Shown here one piece after another: positions 14,757 through 23,387 of a DNA stretch of 38,009 bases; within the stretch, counting starts at the first letter, position 1, and the number at the start of each line of letters is the position of its first letter. The notes below the pieces were generated by a model. The model worked only from the letters and a program-made list of their open reading frames with translations, was not told the DNA's origin and did no database searches. Position numbers and translations under genes: made by a program. The DNA is from Planctomycetota bacterium. GTDB taxonomy: Bacteria > Planctomycetota > MHYJ01 > WSZJ01. The stretch covers positions 1 to 38,009 of the forward strand of contig JAIOPR010000329.1 of the NCBI GenBank assembly GCA_021413805.1, given 5' to 3'.

Positions 14757-15122
14757 ATGATCCTGATGAAGACAAAGATGGACTGTGCGGACAATACCGG
14801 GGCGAAGATTGTCCAGTGCATCAAGGTGCTGGGCGGGACGCGTCGCCGTTATGCGCACATTGCGGACGTCGTGATCGGCGCGGCGAAAAAAGTGACGCCG
14901 GGCGGCGGGGTGAAGCAGGGAGAGATCGTGAAGGGCGTGGTCGTCCGGACGGTGCGTCCCATCGGGCGCGACGACGGCAGCTACGTCCGTTTCGACCACA
15001 ACGCGATCGTGCTTCTCGACGCCGAATTGAATCCCCGCGGGACGCGCATCTTCGGCGCGGTGCCGCGCGAGCTTCGGGCGAAATTCATGAAAATCATCAG
15101 CCTTGCGGCGGAGGTTGTCTAA
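14757..15122 (+). CDS. rplN: 50S ribosomal protein L14
   Basis: This 121-residue protein is of standard length. L14 binds 23S rRNA and contacts S12 and L19 at the subunit interface. Signatures are [20 protein letters not shown] and the [21 protein letters not shown] segment, ending [10 protein letters not shown]. It starts 2 nt after rpsQ, and its stop overlaps the rplX start by one base (TAATG). Confidence 0.98.
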   Translation: MILMKTKMDCADNTGAKIVQCIKVLGGTRRRYAHIADVVIGAAKKVTPGGGVKQGEIVKGVVVRTVRPIGRDDGSYVRFDHNAIVLLDAELNPRGTRIFGAVPRELRAKFMKIISLAAEVV

Positions 15123-15445
15123 TGCCGCACATCCTCAAGAATGACAAGGTCAAGCTGCTGGCGGGCGTGGACTCCGGCAAGGAGCCGTCGCGCGTCGTGC
15201 GGGTGAATGCCGACAAGGGCACCGCGATCGTCCAGGGGCGGAACATGGTGTGGAAGCACCTGCGCCGTTCGCAGGACTATCCGCACGGCGCCCGCATCCA
15301 GAAAGAAGCGGCGATCCCGATTTCGAAGCTGATGGTGGTCTGTCCCGCGTGCAACAAGCCGACGCGGGTGAAGCACGCGATCACGGAAAAGACGAAGGTG
15401 CGCGTTTGCGCAAAGTGCAAGAAACCGCTGGGCGAGGGCAAGTAG
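15122..15445 (+). CDS. rplX: 50S ribosomal protein L24, zinc-ribbon form
   Basis: This 107-residue protein initiates 50S assembly and lines the tunnel exit. A KOW motif is near the start (LKNDKVKLLAGVDSGKE, RVVRVN), followed by HLRRS and the family P.GARIQKEAAI segment. The C-terminal part carries C74, C77, C96 and C99, a four-cysteine zinc ribbon that many L24 proteins have lost. It is coupled to rplN by TAATG overlap and lies 2 nt before rplE. Confidence 0.98.
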   Translation: MPHILKNDKVKLLAGVDSGKEPSRVVRVNADKGTAIVQGRNMVWKHLRRSQDYPHGARIQKEAAIPISKLMVVCPACNKPTRVKHAITEKTKVRVCAKCKKPLGEGK

Positions 15446-15447
15446 CC

Positions 15448-15993
15448 ATGGCGAGACTGCTCGAGAAGTACAACAAGGAAGTCGTGCCGAAGATGAAGGA
15501 AAAATTCGGCTACAAGAACCCGATGGCGGTCCCGAAGCTCCAGAAGATCACGCTGAACATGGGCGTGGGCAAGGCCATGGAGAACAAGAACCGCATCGAG
15601 CACGCGGTCCGGGACATGGAAGCCATCTCGGGCCAGAAGCCGATCGTGACGCGCGCCAAGAAGGCCGTCGCCGGCTTCAAGCTGCGCGAAAACCTGCCTA
15701 TCGGCGTCAAGGTCACGATCCGCGGCAAGCGGATGTACGAGTTCCTCGACCGCCTCATCGCGGTCGTCCTGCCCCGCATCAAGGACTTCCGCGGCATGCC
15801 GCGCAAGTCCTTCGACGGCCGCGGCAATTACTCCTTCGGCCTTCACGAGCAGGTCACCTTCCCCGAGATCAACCTCGAGAACCTCGAGTTCGTCCAGGGG
15901 ATGGACGTCACGCTTACCCTGACAGGCAACGACGACGAAGCCTCCGCTGAGCTCCTGACGCTCTTCGGCTTTCCTTTCCGCCAGCAGAAATAG
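15448..15993 (+). CDS. rplE: 50S ribosomal protein L5
   Basis: This 181-residue protein is of normal length. L5 joins L18 and 5S rRNA in the central protuberance. Recognisable segments are [14 protein letters not shown], the [20 protein letters not shown] loop, [13 protein letters not shown], and the [23 protein letters not shown] region. It lies 2 nt downstream of rplX. Codon choice turns strongly towards C-ending codons in the second half, unlike the G-ending codons of rpsQ and rplN. Confidence 0.98.
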   Translation: MARLLEKYNKEVVPKMKEKFGYKNPMAVPKLQKITLNMGVGKAMENKNRIEHAVRDMEAISGQKPIVTRAKKAVAGFKLRENLPIGVKVTIRGKRMYEFLDRLIAVVLPRIKDFRGMPRKSFDGRGNYSFGLHEQVTFPEINLENLEFVQGMDVTLTLTGNDDEASAELLTLFGFPFRQQK

Positions 15994-16003
15994 AGGAACG
16001 ACG

Positions 16004-16189
16004 ATGCCCCCGTTGACCTGGCGCCTCAAACAGCAGAAGCCCGCCAAATTCAAGACCCGCGCGTACAACCGCTGCCAGATCTGCGGTCGCCGCCGCGGCT
16101 TCTACCGGAAATTCCAGATCTGCCGCATCTGCTTCCGGGAACTCGCCTCCAAGGGCGAAATCCCCGGCTGCAAGAAAGCCAGCTGGTAA
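16004..16189 (+). CDS. rpsN: 30S ribosomal protein S14, zinc (type Z) form
   Basis: This is a 61-residue short S14 with two CxxC pairs, C24/C27 (CQIC) and C40/C43 (CRIC), forming one zinc site. It binds 16S rRNA in the 30S head. The C-terminus [11 protein letters not shown] is the standard S14 ending. It lies 10 nt after rplE and 9 nt before rpsH, its usual place. A zinc-independent long S14 may exist elsewhere. Confidence 0.97.
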   Translation: MPPLTWRLKQQKPAKFKTRAYNRCQICGRRRGFYRKFQICRICFRELASKGEIPGCKKASW

Positions 16190-16198
16190 AGGAACAAC

Positions 16199-16594
16199 AT
16201 GACCACCGATCCCGTCGCTGACCTCCTCACCCGCATCCGCAACGCAAACCTCGCCGGCCACCTGTCGGCCGACGTCCCCGCTTCCAAGCTCAAGGCCTCC
16301 GTGCTCGACGTCCTCAAGCGCGAAGGCTATATCCAGGACTACTCGAGGATCAAGGCCGGCCCCCAGGGCGTCCTTCGCATCACCCTCAAGTACAGCTTCG
16401 GCGGCGAAAAGGCGCTCAAGCACATCGAGCGCGTGTCCAAACCCGGCTGCAGGATCTTCCGGGGAGTCAACGATTTCGGAAAGGTCCTCGACGGCCTCGG
16501 CATCCATATCATCTCGACGCCGAAGGGCGTGAAGAGCGACAAAGAAGCGAAGAAGCTGAACGTGGGCGGCGAAGTTCTGGCGCGGGTCTGGTAG
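16199..16594 (+). CDS. rpsH: 30S ribosomal protein S8
   Basis: This 131-residue protein is of standard length. S8 binds the 16S central domain and, in Escherichia coli, represses the spc operon by binding its mRNA near rplE. Signatures are TDPVADLLTRIRNAN at the start, LKYSFGGEKALKHIERVSKPGCRIF, and the end EAKKLNVGGEVLARVW with the usual (G)G..L..VW close. No S8-like hairpin was confirmed in the rplX-rplE junction, which is only 2 nt wide. Confidence 0.98.
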   Translation: MTTDPVADLLTRIRNANLAGHLSADVPASKLKASVLDVLKREGYIQDYSRIKAGPQGVLRITLKYSFGGEKALKHIERVSKPGCRIFRGVNDFGKVLDGLGIHIISTPKGVKSDKEAKKLNVGGEVLARVW

Positions 16595-16608
16595 GCACGG
16601 AGAAACCC

Positions 16609-17154
16609 ATGTCGCGAATCGGAAGAAAGCCTGTCGATGTGCCCCAGGGGGTGAAGGTTGCCGTCGCGGGGCCCGTCGTCCGGGTTGAAGGGCCGAAAGG
16701 CAAGCTGGAGTGGAAACTGCACCCGATGGTCACCGTCAAGGTGGACGCGGGGAAGGTGACCTGTACACGTGCCGGTGAGTCGCGCCTCGAGAAGGCCCTT
16801 CACGGGCTGACGCGGGCCACGATCAACAACATGGTCGCGGGAGTGCAGAAGCCGTTCGAGCGCACTCTCGAGATCAGCGGCGTCGGTTACAACGTGAAGC
16901 TGGTGGGAAAAGAGCTGCACTTCTCGGTGGGCTTCTCCCACCTCGTGAAGCTTCCGATCCCGGACGGGCTCACGGTTACCTGTCCCTCGGTGACGCGCGT
17001 GCATGTGACAGGGGCGGACAAGCACCTCGTCGGCCAGTTTGCGGCGAACGTGCGGTTTGTGCGTCCTGTCGAGCCGTACAACATGAAGGGCATCCGGTAC
17101 ACCGACGAAATCGTCAAGAAGAAGCAGGGCAAGACCTTCGTCTCGGGCGGCTAG
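16609..17154 (+). CDS. rplF: 50S ribosomal protein L6
   Basis: This 181-residue protein is of standard length, with two L6 domains. L6 sits near the sarcin-ricin loop and factor-binding site. Landmarks are MSRIGRKPVDVPQGVKV at the start, VEGPKGKLEW, and the C-terminal ADKHLVGQFAANVRFVR with PYNMKGIRYTDEIVKKKQGK. The start is preceded by CGGAGAAA. A 44-nt gap, with nothing else recognised in it, separates it from rplR. Confidence 0.98.
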   Translation: MSRIGRKPVDVPQGVKVAVAGPVVRVEGPKGKLEWKLHPMVTVKVDAGKVTCTRAGESRLEKALHGLTRATINNMVAGVQKPFERTLEISGVGYNVKLVGKELHFSVGFSHLVKLPIPDGLTVTCPSVTRVHVTGADKHLVGQFAANVRFVRPVEPYNMKGIRYTDEIVKKKQGKTFVSGG

Positions 17155-17198
17155 TTTTACTCGCCTGACGGGGCGGCCTGCATAAAAGGAAACGAAAG

Positions 17199-17567
17199 AT
17201 GCTTCACCTTCAGAAGGTCAGGTTCAAGGCGGCGCGGCGTGCAAGGCGCGTCCGCAAGAATGTCAGCGGGACGGCGGAGCGGCCGAGGCTTTCCGTGCAC
17301 CGGACGCTGGCGCACCTGTACGCGCAGGTGATCGACGACGTCGCGGGCCGGACGCTTGTTTCCGCCTGCACGACGGAAAAGGAATTCAAGGCGAAGACGG
17401 CGTACGGCGGGAACAACAAGGCGGCGATCGCGATCGGGCAGTTGATCGCGGAGCGGGCGAAGGCGAAAGGGATCGCGAAGGTCGTTTTCGACCGCGGCGG
17501 CTTCCCCTATCACGGTCGTGTGAAGGCTGTGGCAGAAGCGGCGCGCAAGTCGGGACTTTCGTTCTAG
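17199..17567 (+). CDS. rplR: 50S ribosomal protein L18
   Basis: This 122-residue protein binds 5S rRNA together with L5. The family pattern is clear: [44 protein letters not shown], and the C-terminal [28 protein letters not shown]. Length and order are normal. A 37-nt gap to rpsE holds repeated AACCAG units and the ribosome site AGGGAACG, nothing more. Confidence 0.98.
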   Translation: MLHLQKVRFKAARRARRVRKNVSGTAERPRLSVHRTLAHLYAQVIDDVAGRTLVSACTTEKEFKAKTAYGGNNKAAIAIGQLIAERAKAKGIAKVVFDRGGFPYHGRVKAVAEAARKSGLSF

Positions 17568-17604
17568 CCAGTCAACCGGGCAACCAGCAAACCAGGGAAC
17601 GAAC

Positions 17605-18105
17605 ATGGCACGGCAGGGACGGGAACGCAGCAGCGAAAAGGCAGAATCCAACGAGATCGTCGTCAAGGTCAAGCGTTGCGCCAAGGTCATGAAAGGCGGC
17701 AAGCGCTTCTCCTTCGCGGCCCTCGTCGTTGTAGGCGACCGCAAGGGAAACGTCGGCTTTGGCCACGGGAAGGCGAAGGAAGTGCCTTTCGCGGTGGAGA
17801 AGGCGATCAAGGATGCGCGGAAGAACATGATCAGCGTCCCTGTGATCCGGACGACGATCCCGCACACGATCAAGGCGAAGTCGTGCGCCTCGATCGTCAT
17901 GCTGCGTCCCGCGTGCCCCGGGACGGGCATCATCGCCGGCGCGCCGGTCCGTGCAGTCATGGAGCTGTGCGGCGTGAAAGACATCCTGACGAAAGTATTC
18001 GGGTCAACGAACCCGACGAACGTGGTGAAGGCCGTCTTCGAGGGGCTCAAGATGCTCCGCTCCAAGCAGGGCGTCGAGGCCGAAAGAGGAGTCGCCGTCG
18101 TATGA
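17605..18105 (+). CDS. rpsE: 30S ribosomal protein S5
   Basis: This 166-residue protein has an N-terminal dsRBD-like domain ([28 protein letters not shown], with [17 protein letters not shown]) and a C-terminal domain ([26 protein letters not shown]). S5 acts in mRNA entry and decoding fidelity. Its stop overlaps the rplO start by 4 nt (ATGA, 18102-18105). L30 (rpmD), which usually sits between these two genes, is missing. Confidence 0.98.
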   Translation: MARQGRERSSEKAESNEIVVKVKRCAKVMKGGKRFSFAALVVVGDRKGNVGFGHGKAKEVPFAVEKAIKDARKNMISVPVIRTTIPHTIKAKSCASIVMLRPACPGTGIIAGAPVRAVMELCGVKDILTKVFGSTNPTNVVKAVFEGLKMLRSKQGVEAERGVAVV

Positions 18106-18743
18106 ACCTGACCCAGGTCCACAGCATCCACACCGGCCGTCGCAAGGACAAGCGCGTCGGCCGCGGTCTCGGCTCCGGCAAGGGAAAGACTTGCGGCCGC
18201 GGCGGCAAAGGCCAGAGCGCCCGCTCGGGCTGGCACGCCAAGTATTACTTCGAGGGCGGCCAGATGCCCCTCGTGCGCAAGCTGCCGAAGCGCGGGTTCT
18301 CCAACTTTAATTTCCGCAAGGTCTACGCGACCTTGAACCTGCGGGACCTCGACGGGCACGACCTCGCGAAGCCGTTTGATACCGCGCGGTTCCTCGCCGA
18401 GGGGCTGATCAACTCGATCCAGGACGGCGTCAAGATCCTGGGAGAGGGCGAGCTCAAGGGCCCGGTCACGATCAAGGCCCACCGCTTCTCGGCGTCGGCG
18501 ATGGAGAAGATCACGAAGGCCGGCGGGAAGTTCGAGTGGCTGGACGCTCAGCCGAAGCCGGAGAAGAAATTCAAGAAGCCGGTGGCGCCGAAGGGCGAGA
18601 AGCCGAAGAAAGTCAGCCTGAAGGCGGAAAAGAAGGAGAAGGTTGCGAAGGTCGAGGGAGCTCCCCAGGCAGGGAAGCCCGCCGGTGGCCCGCAGCACAA
18701 GAAGCCTGAAGGTGGTAAGCCCCAGGGGGGCAAGAAAGAGTAG
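18102..18743 (+). CDS. rplO: 50S ribosomal protein L15 with long basic tail
   Basis: This is a 213-residue L15; Escherichia coli L15 is about 144. The core starts [38 protein letters not shown], the Gly-rich, rRNA-inserted arm, and includes [16 protein letters not shown]. The last about 70 residues, after about 145, are a low-complexity Lys/Pro/Gly tail ([32 protein letters not shown]). The tail is probably disordered and could contact rRNA on the ribosome surface. It is directly coupled to rpsE and 12 nt before secY. Confidence 0.97.
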   Translation: MNLTQVHSIHTGRRKDKRVGRGLGSGKGKTCGRGGKGQSARSGWHAKYYFEGGQMPLVRKLPKRGFSNFNFRKVYATLNLRDLDGHDLAKPFDTARFLAEGLINSIQDGVKILGEGELKGPVTIKAHRFSASAMEKITKAGGKFEWLDAQPKPEKKFKKPVAPKGEKPKKVSLKAEKKEKVAKVEGAPQAGKPAGGPQHKKPEGGKPQGGKKE

Positions 18744-18755
18744 AGCGAGCATAGC

Positions 18756-20099
18756 GTGAGCCGATTCTTCGAAGTCATTCGCAACATTTTTTCGATCCCG
18801 GAGCTCCGGAGGCGGATTTATTTCACCTTCGGGCTGCTGGCCGCGTTCCGTTTTGGCGTGTATATCCCGCTGATCGGGATCGACATGAAGGTCCTGGCGA
18901 AGATGATGCAGGCGGCGGATTCCGCCGGCGGAGCCGGGCGCCTGCTGGGCTGGCTGAACGTGTTCTCCGGCGGCGGCATCAAGCAGATGTCGATCCTCTC
19001 GCTCGGGATCATGCCCTACATCAGCGCGAGCATCATCTTCCAGCTGCTCTCCAAGGTCGTTCCGCGCCTCGAGGCGATCGCGAAGGAAGGACCGAGCGGA
19101 ACGCGGAAGATCGCGAACTGGACCCGTCTCTCCACGATTCCCATCTGCCTCGTGCAGGCCATCTTCCTCGTGAAATACCTCGGCTCGCCCGGGGCGAACC
19201 GGATGGCCGAGGGCGTGATGGTCCCCGATCCCGGGTTCTTCAGCTTTTACCTCCCCGGGGTCGTCGCTCTTCTCGCCGGCACCATGATGGTCATGTGGCT
19301 GGGCGACCAGATCACCGAGCACGGCATCGGGAACGGCGCTTCTATCATCATCATGACCGGCATCGTCGGCCGCATGCCCCAGGCTTACCTCGAAATCCAG
19401 CAGCAGATCAAGACCGGGTCGATGGAGTGGGCAACCCTCCTGATCATCATCGGTCTTTACGCCGCGGTCATCGTGGCGGTTGTCTTCACGACGCAGGCGC
19501 AGCGCAGGATTCCTGTCCAGCACGCGAAGCACATGAAAGGACGCCGGATGTACGGCGGCCAGAAGCATTACCTGCCGCTTCGCGTGAACCAGGCCGGCGT
19601 CATGCCTGTCATCTTCGCGTCTTCGATCATGGTTCTCCCCGGCATGCTTGCGTCGGGACTCCAGTGGCAGGCCGGCAAGGAGATCTTCAGCCGTTACGGC
19701 TTCATCTACACCACGATGTACCTGATCCTCGTGTTCTTCTTCACCTTCTTCTGGACGGCGCTGTTCTTCCAGCCGACGGAGATGGCGAACAACCTGAAGG
19801 AATACGGCTCGTTCGTCCCCGGGATCCGGCCGGGTCGCAAGACGGCGGAGCACCTGGAACACGTGATGACGCGCGTGACGCTGGTGGGCGCGACCTTCCT
19901 GTGCCTGATCGCGGTGATTCCTGACCTGGTCGCCCAGATCCTGGGTGTTGACCGGATCATCACTTCGTTCCTCGGCGGCACGGGCATCCTGATCGTGGTC
20001 GGCGTCGGGCTGGACATGATGCAGAAAATCGAGAGCTACCTGCTGATGCGGCAGTACGAGGGTTTCATGAAGAAGGGACGTATCCGCGGGAGGAGATGA
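18756..20099 (+). CDS. secY: Preprotein translocase subunit SecY
   Basis: This 447-residue protein has ten membrane helices and forms the channel of the Sec translocon with SecE and SecG. Landmarks are the N-terminal FFEVIRNIFSIPELRRRIYFTFGLLAAFRFGVYIPLIG, SILSLGIMPYISASIIFQLL (plug/TM2 region), and the late cytoplasmic loop with GIRPGRKTAEHLE. It starts at GTG 18756 after GAGCGAG. The last four bases overlap a possible ATG (20096) of adk, so the two are coupled. The length is normal. Confidence 0.98.
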   Translation: MSRFFEVIRNIFSIPELRRRIYFTFGLLAAFRFGVYIPLIGIDMKVLAKMMQAADSAGGAGRLLGWLNVFSGGGIKQMSILSLGIMPYISASIIFQLLSKVVPRLEAIAKEGPSGTRKIANWTRLSTIPICLVQAIFLVKYLGSPGANRMAEGVMVPDPGFFSFYLPGVVALLAGTMMVMWLGDQITEHGIGNGASIIIMTGIVGRMPQAYLEIQQQIKTGSMEWATLLIIIGLYAAVIVAVVFTTQAQRRIPVQHAKHMKGRRMYGGQKHYLPLRVNQAGVMPVIFASSIMVLPGMLASGLQWQAGKEIFSRYGFIYTTMYLILVFFFTFFWTALFFQPTEMANNLKEYGSFVPGIRPGRKTAEHLEHVMTRVTLVGATFLCLIAVIPDLVAQILGVDRIITSFLGGTGILIVVGVGLDMMQKIESYLLMRQYEGFMKKGRIRGRR

Positions 20100-20749
20100 T
20101 GAACCTTGTCTTCCTGGGCCCCCCGGGGGTCGGCAAAGGCACCCAGGCTGTCCAGGTTGCCCGCGCGCTCGGGTTGGCGCATGTGGCGACAGGGGACATC
20201 CTGAGGGCTGCGATTCGTGCAGGGACGAAGACAGGGCTGGAAGCCAAGACGCACATGGACGCGGGCAAGCTGGTGCCGGACGACGTTGTGAACCGGCTGG
20301 TTCGCGAGAGACTGGCGGAGAAGGACACGGAAAACGGCGTGGTGTTCGACGGGTACCCGAGGACGAGGGCGCAGGCGCGGGCGCTGGACCTGGCCCTGGC
20401 CGCGGCTGAGCGGAAAGTGACCGGCGTCTTCGACTTCCAGGCGTCGGACGAGATCGTCGTGAACAGGATCAGCGGTCGAAGGACATGCGGAAAGTGCCAG
20501 TCGGCGTATCACGTGTCGTTTGCGCCGTCGAAGAAGGGTGAACAGTGCGAGAAGTGCGGCGGGGCGCTCGTTCAGCGTTCCGATGACTTGCCGGAAACGG
20601 TGCTTCAGAGGCTAGAGGTTTACCGGAAGGACACGGCTGGAGTGAGCGACTACTACAGAAAATCAGGCAATTACGCGGCGATCGATGCCAACCGGCCGAT
20701 CGACGTCATCGCCGCGGACCTGCTGACCAGGATCAAGAAACAGTCGTGA
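20099..20749 (+). CDS. adk: Adenylate kinase, zinc-LID form
   Basis: This 216-residue enzyme makes 2 ADP from ATP and AMP. The P-loop is GPPGVGKGT (7-15), the NMP-binding region starts HVATGDILRAAI, and the DGYPRTRAQA motif is at 84-93. The LID holds C130, C133, C150 and C153, the four-cysteine zinc site of Gram-positive-type kinases, which many Gram-negatives lack. Two start codons overlap the secY end; ATG 20099 has better spacing (5 nt) from GGAGG (20089-20093) than ATG 20096. Its stop overlaps the map start (GTGA). Confidence 0.97.
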   Translation: MNLVFLGPPGVGKGTQAVQVARALGLAHVATGDILRAAIRAGTKTGLEAKTHMDAGKLVPDDVVNRLVRERLAEKDTENGVVFDGYPRTRAQARALDLALAAAERKVTGVFDFQASDEIVVNRISGRRTCGKCQSAYHVSFAPSKKGEQCEKCGGALVQRSDDLPETVLQRLEVYRKDTAGVSDYYRKSGNYAAIDANRPIDVIAADLLTRIKKQS

Positions 20750-21504
20750 GCATCATTTACAAGAGTCCGCGTGAGATCGAAAAGATGCGCGCGGCGGGCA
20801 AGGTTGCGGCCGGAACGCTCGCCATGACGGCGGCGTTGATCAAGCCCGGGGTGACAACAGAAGAGCTGGACGCGGCGATCGAGAAATACATTCGATCGGC
20901 CGGCGGGGTGCCGACGTTCAAGGGGTACAGGAGTTTCCCCGCGTCGGCGTGCATTTCCGTGAACGAGGAAGTTGTTCACGGGATACCCGGGAAGCGCGCG
21001 CTGAAAGAGGGTGACATCGTGACGGTCGATGTCGGTGTGACCCTCGATGGATATGTCGGCGATACCGCGTGGACCTGGCCTGTCGGCCGTATCTCGACCA
21101 AAGCCCAACGGTTGCTCAAGGCGACGAAGGATTCTCTCTTCCTCGCCATCGAGCAGGCTAAAGTGGGAAGCCGTCTGTCGGAAGTGTCCCGTGCCGTGCA
21201 GAATTACGCGGAGTCGAACGGTTACACGGTGGTCCGCAAGTTTGCGGGGCACGGGCTGGGAAGGGACCTGCACGAGGAGCCGCAGGTCCCGAATTACGTG
21301 GACGCCATGACTCGCGGGAACGACCCCCTGATGAAAACGGGACTCGTGATCGCGATCGAACCGATGCTGAACGTCGGACATTACGACGTCAAGACGTTGC
21401 CGGACAACTGGACGGTCGTGACGAAGGACGGCGAGCTTTCCGCCCACTTCGAACACACGATCGCGGTGACTGAGAACGGGCCTGACATTCTGACCATGGC
21501 GTAA
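20746..21504 (+). CDS. map: Methionine aminopeptidase type I
   Basis: This 252-residue metalloprotease removes the N-terminal Met from nascent proteins. All five metal ligands are visible in family motifs: the two Asp in VTVDVGVTLDGYVGDTAW, His in FAGHGLGRDLHEEP, Glu in VIAIEPML and Glu in HFEHTIAVTENG. It starts at GTG 20746, overlapping the adk stop by 4 nt. The order adk-map-infA is standard in many bacteria. Confidence 0.98.
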   Translation: MSIIYKSPREIEKMRAAGKVAAGTLAMTAALIKPGVTTEELDAAIEKYIRSAGGVPTFKGYRSFPASACISVNEEVVHGIPGKRALKEGDIVTVDVGVTLDGYVGDTAWTWPVGRISTKAQRLLKATKDSLFLAIEQAKVGSRLSEVSRAVQNYAESNGYTVVRKFAGHGLGRDLHEEPQVPNYVDAMTRGNDPLMKTGLVIAIEPMLNVGHYDVKTLPDNWTVVTKDGELSAHFEHTIAVTENGPDILTMA

Positions 21505-21525
21505 GACGGAGAGAGAAGCGAACGA

Positions 21526-21747
21526 ATGGCGAAGGAAGAACCGATCCGCGTGGAGGCCACCGTCAAGGAGGCGCTTCCCAACGCGATGTTCCGTGTGACG
21601 CTGAAGGGCGCGAACCATGAGGTTCTGGCCCACATCAGCGGCAAGATGCGCATGAACTTCATCAAGATCCTGCCCGGCGATAAGGTCACGGTGGAAATGA
21701 GCCCGTATGACCTTACGAAGGGGCGGATCGTGTACCGGGAGCACTAG
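21526..21747 (+). CDS. infA: Translation initiation factor IF-1
   Basis: This 73-residue OB-fold protein binds the A site of the 30S subunit during initiation. The sequence has the IF-1 landmarks [54 protein letters not shown] and YRE. The length is standard. The start follows GGAGAGA and the gene lies 2 nt before rpmJ. Confidence 0.98.
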   Translation: MAKEEPIRVEATVKEALPNAMFRVTLKGANHEVLAHISGKMRMNFIKILPGDKVTVEMSPYDLTKGRIVYREH

Positions 21748-21749
21748 CC

Positions 21750-21866
21750 ATGAAAGTCAGAGCGAGCGTGAAGAGGATTTGCGAAAGCTGCCAGATCATC
21801 CGGCGGCGCGGGCGGGTGCGCGTGATCTGTGCGCGTGACCCGAAGCACAAGCAGCGTCAGGGATAA
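21750..21866 (+). CDS. rpmJ: 50S ribosomal protein L36, zinc form
   Basis: This 38-residue protein binds 23S rRNA near the stalk base. It begins [19 protein letters not shown] and keeps the zinc ligands C11, C14, C27 and H33. It lies between infA (2-nt gap) and rpsM (12-nt gap), its normal place. This is the zinc-binding (C+) version. Confidence 0.96.
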   Translation: MKVRASVKRICESCQIIRRRGRVRVICARDPKHKQRQG

Positions 21867-21878
21867 CAGGAGAAAAGA

Positions 21879-22262
21879 ATGCCCCGTATTGCAGGCGTTG
21901 ACATTCCCCTCGACAAGCCGGTGTCCATCGGGCTCGGGTACGTCTACGGGCTGGGGGATGCCCTGGCGATGAAGATCCTGAAGGACGTCGGGATCGACCC
22001 GGGGATCCGGACCAAGAACCTCTCCGAGGAGCAGGTCGCGCGCATCAACGCGATCATCGACAAGAACTACGTGGTCGAGGGCGCGCTTCGCCGCCAGATC
22101 GCGCAGAACATCCAGCGCCTGAAAGACATCAACTGCTACCGTGGGCTCCGGCACCGCCGCGGCCTTCCCGTGCGCGGCCAGCGCACGCGCTCGAATGCGC
22201 GGACCCGCAAGGGGCCGCGGAAGACGGTCGCGGGCAAGAAGTCAGTGAAGGGCCTGGGCTAG
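21879..22262 (+). CDS. rpsM: 30S ribosomal protein S13
   Basis: This 127-residue protein in the 30S head contacts P-site tRNA and the 50S subunit. Signatures are [33 protein letters not shown] and the basic tail [30 protein letters not shown]. The start is preceded by AGGAGAAA. A 57-nt gap with a small hairpin follows before rpsK. Confidence 0.98.
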   Translation: MPRIAGVDIPLDKPVSIGLGYVYGLGDALAMKILKDVGIDPGIRTKNLSEEQVARINAIIDKNYVVEGALRRQIAQNIQRLKDINCYRGLRHRRGLPVRGQRTRSNARTRKGPRKTVAGKKSVKGLG

Positions 22263-22281
22263 TCCAAGACGGAGTGTATTC

Positions 22282-22296
22282 CCCGGGAAACCCGGG
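22282..22296 (+). other. Short hairpin in the rpsM-rpsK gap
   Basis: CCCGGG (22282-22287), loop AAA, CCCGGG (22291-22296), a perfect 6-bp GC stem without a following T-run. It is unlikely to be a full terminator inside this operon; an mRNA-processing or pausing signal is possible. Confidence 0.4.
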
Positions 22297-22319
22297 TCAA
22301 CTGAGGAACGGAAACAAGC

Positions 22320-22748
22320 ATGGCCGAGAAAGAAAAAGAGAAGGTCGAGAAGAAGGACGAGAAGCCGGCGGCGGCTCCGAAGCGCCGCAAGGTGAAACGT
22401 GTCGTGCAGAAGGCGATCGCGCACGTCTACGCGTCCTTCAACAACACGATCATCACGATCTCCGATCCCAAGGGCGAGACGCTCTGCTGGGCCTCGGCCG
22501 GCACGATCGGCTACAAAGGCTCCCGCAAGTCCACCCCGTTTGCCGCCCAGAAAGCCGCCGAGTCCGCGGCCGAGAAGGCGACGAAGTTCGGGGTGAAAGA
22601 GGTCGACGTGCGTGTCAAGGGCCCGGGCAGCGGACGCGAATCCGCCATCCGCGCGCTTCAGGCTTCCGGCCTCGAGGTCAAGGCGATCGAGGACTGCACG
22701 CCGCTTCCCCATAACGGTTGTCGCGCGCGCAAAAAGCGCCGCGTCTAG
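22320..22748 (+). CDS. rpsK: 30S ribosomal protein S11 with charged N-terminus
   Basis: This 142-residue protein of the 30S platform lies near the E site. The core matches S11: [68 protein letters not shown] and the end [15 protein letters not shown]. The first about 25 residues ([20 protein letters not shown]) are a Lys/Glu-rich extension compared with the usual about 129 residues. It is 12 nt upstream of rpsD. Confidence 0.98.
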   Translation: MAEKEKEKVEKKDEKPAAAPKRRKVKRVVQKAIAHVYASFNNTIITISDPKGETLCWASAGTIGYKGSRKSTPFAAQKAAESAAEKATKFGVKEVDVRVKGPGSGRESAIRALQASGLEVKAIEDCTPLPHNGCRARKKRRV

Positions 22749-22760
22749 GCGAGGAGAACC

Positions 22761-23378
22761 ATGGCCAGGATTCGAAACAGGAAAGTAGCGATCAGCCGCC
22801 GTGAGGGTGTGAACATGCACCTGAAGGGCGGGCGGTACGAGAACATGGACTTCGGTGGCGAGAAGCCGCCCGGGGTGCATGGGGACCGCCGGTCGCGTGC
22901 GACGGATTACGGGATTCACTTGCGCGAGAAGCAGAAATGCAAGCGCTGGTACGGGGTGCTGGAGCGCCAGTTCCGGCGTTACTTCGACCAGGCGCTGGCG
23001 ATGCCCGGGAACACGGGGCAGAACCTGCTGGTCGTGCTGGAGAGCCGGCTGGACAACGTGGTGTACCGTCTCGGGTTTGCGCCGACGCGGAACATGGCCC
23101 GGCAGATGATCGTTCACCGGCATGTGATGGTGGACGGGAAGCGGGTATCGGTGCCGTCGTGGCCGGTGAAGGCGGGGATGAAGATCTCTTTCTCGCCGCG
23201 GGAGGGTTCGCAGAAGCTGGCGAAGGCGGGGCTGGATTCGCCGAAGACGGACTTCATGCCTTCCTGGCTGATGCGGGAAGACAACCAGCTGGGTGGAGTG
23301 GTTGTAGCGCGGCCGACGCGTGAAGAAGTGCCGATTGCCATCAAAGAACAGCTGATCGTCGAGTTCTGCTCCAAATAG
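22761..23378 (+). CDS. rpsD: 30S ribosomal protein S4 (cysteine-free N-terminus)
   Basis: This 205-residue protein nucleates 16S 5'-domain assembly. The GEKPPGVHGDRRSRATDYGIHLREKQKCKRWYGVLERQFRRYF region and the S4 RNA-binding domain (LESRLDNVVYRLGFAPTRNMARQMIVHRHVMVDGKRV) are clear. The N-terminal zinc motif found in some S4 proteins is absent, so this one is the C- type, in contrast to S14, L24, L31 and L36 here. The last residues are EFCSK. It is 9 nt upstream of rpoA. Confidence 0.98.
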   Translation: MARIRNRKVAISRREGVNMHLKGGRYENMDFGGEKPPGVHGDRRSRATDYGIHLREKQKCKRWYGVLERQFRRYFDQALAMPGNTGQNLLVVLESRLDNVVYRLGFAPTRNMARQMIVHRHVMVDGKRVSVPSWPVKAGMKISFSPREGSQKLAKAGLDSPKTDFMPSWLMREDNQLGGVVVARPTREEVPIAIKEQLIVEFCSK

Positions 23379-23387
23379 GAGATATCC

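Noticed and set aside
17157-19862. A 901-codon open frame antisense to rplR-secY
   Set aside because: It covers five clearly real genes and reads as Arg/His/Asp/Glu-rich low-complexity sequence, the usual product of the antisense frame in GC-rich DNA.
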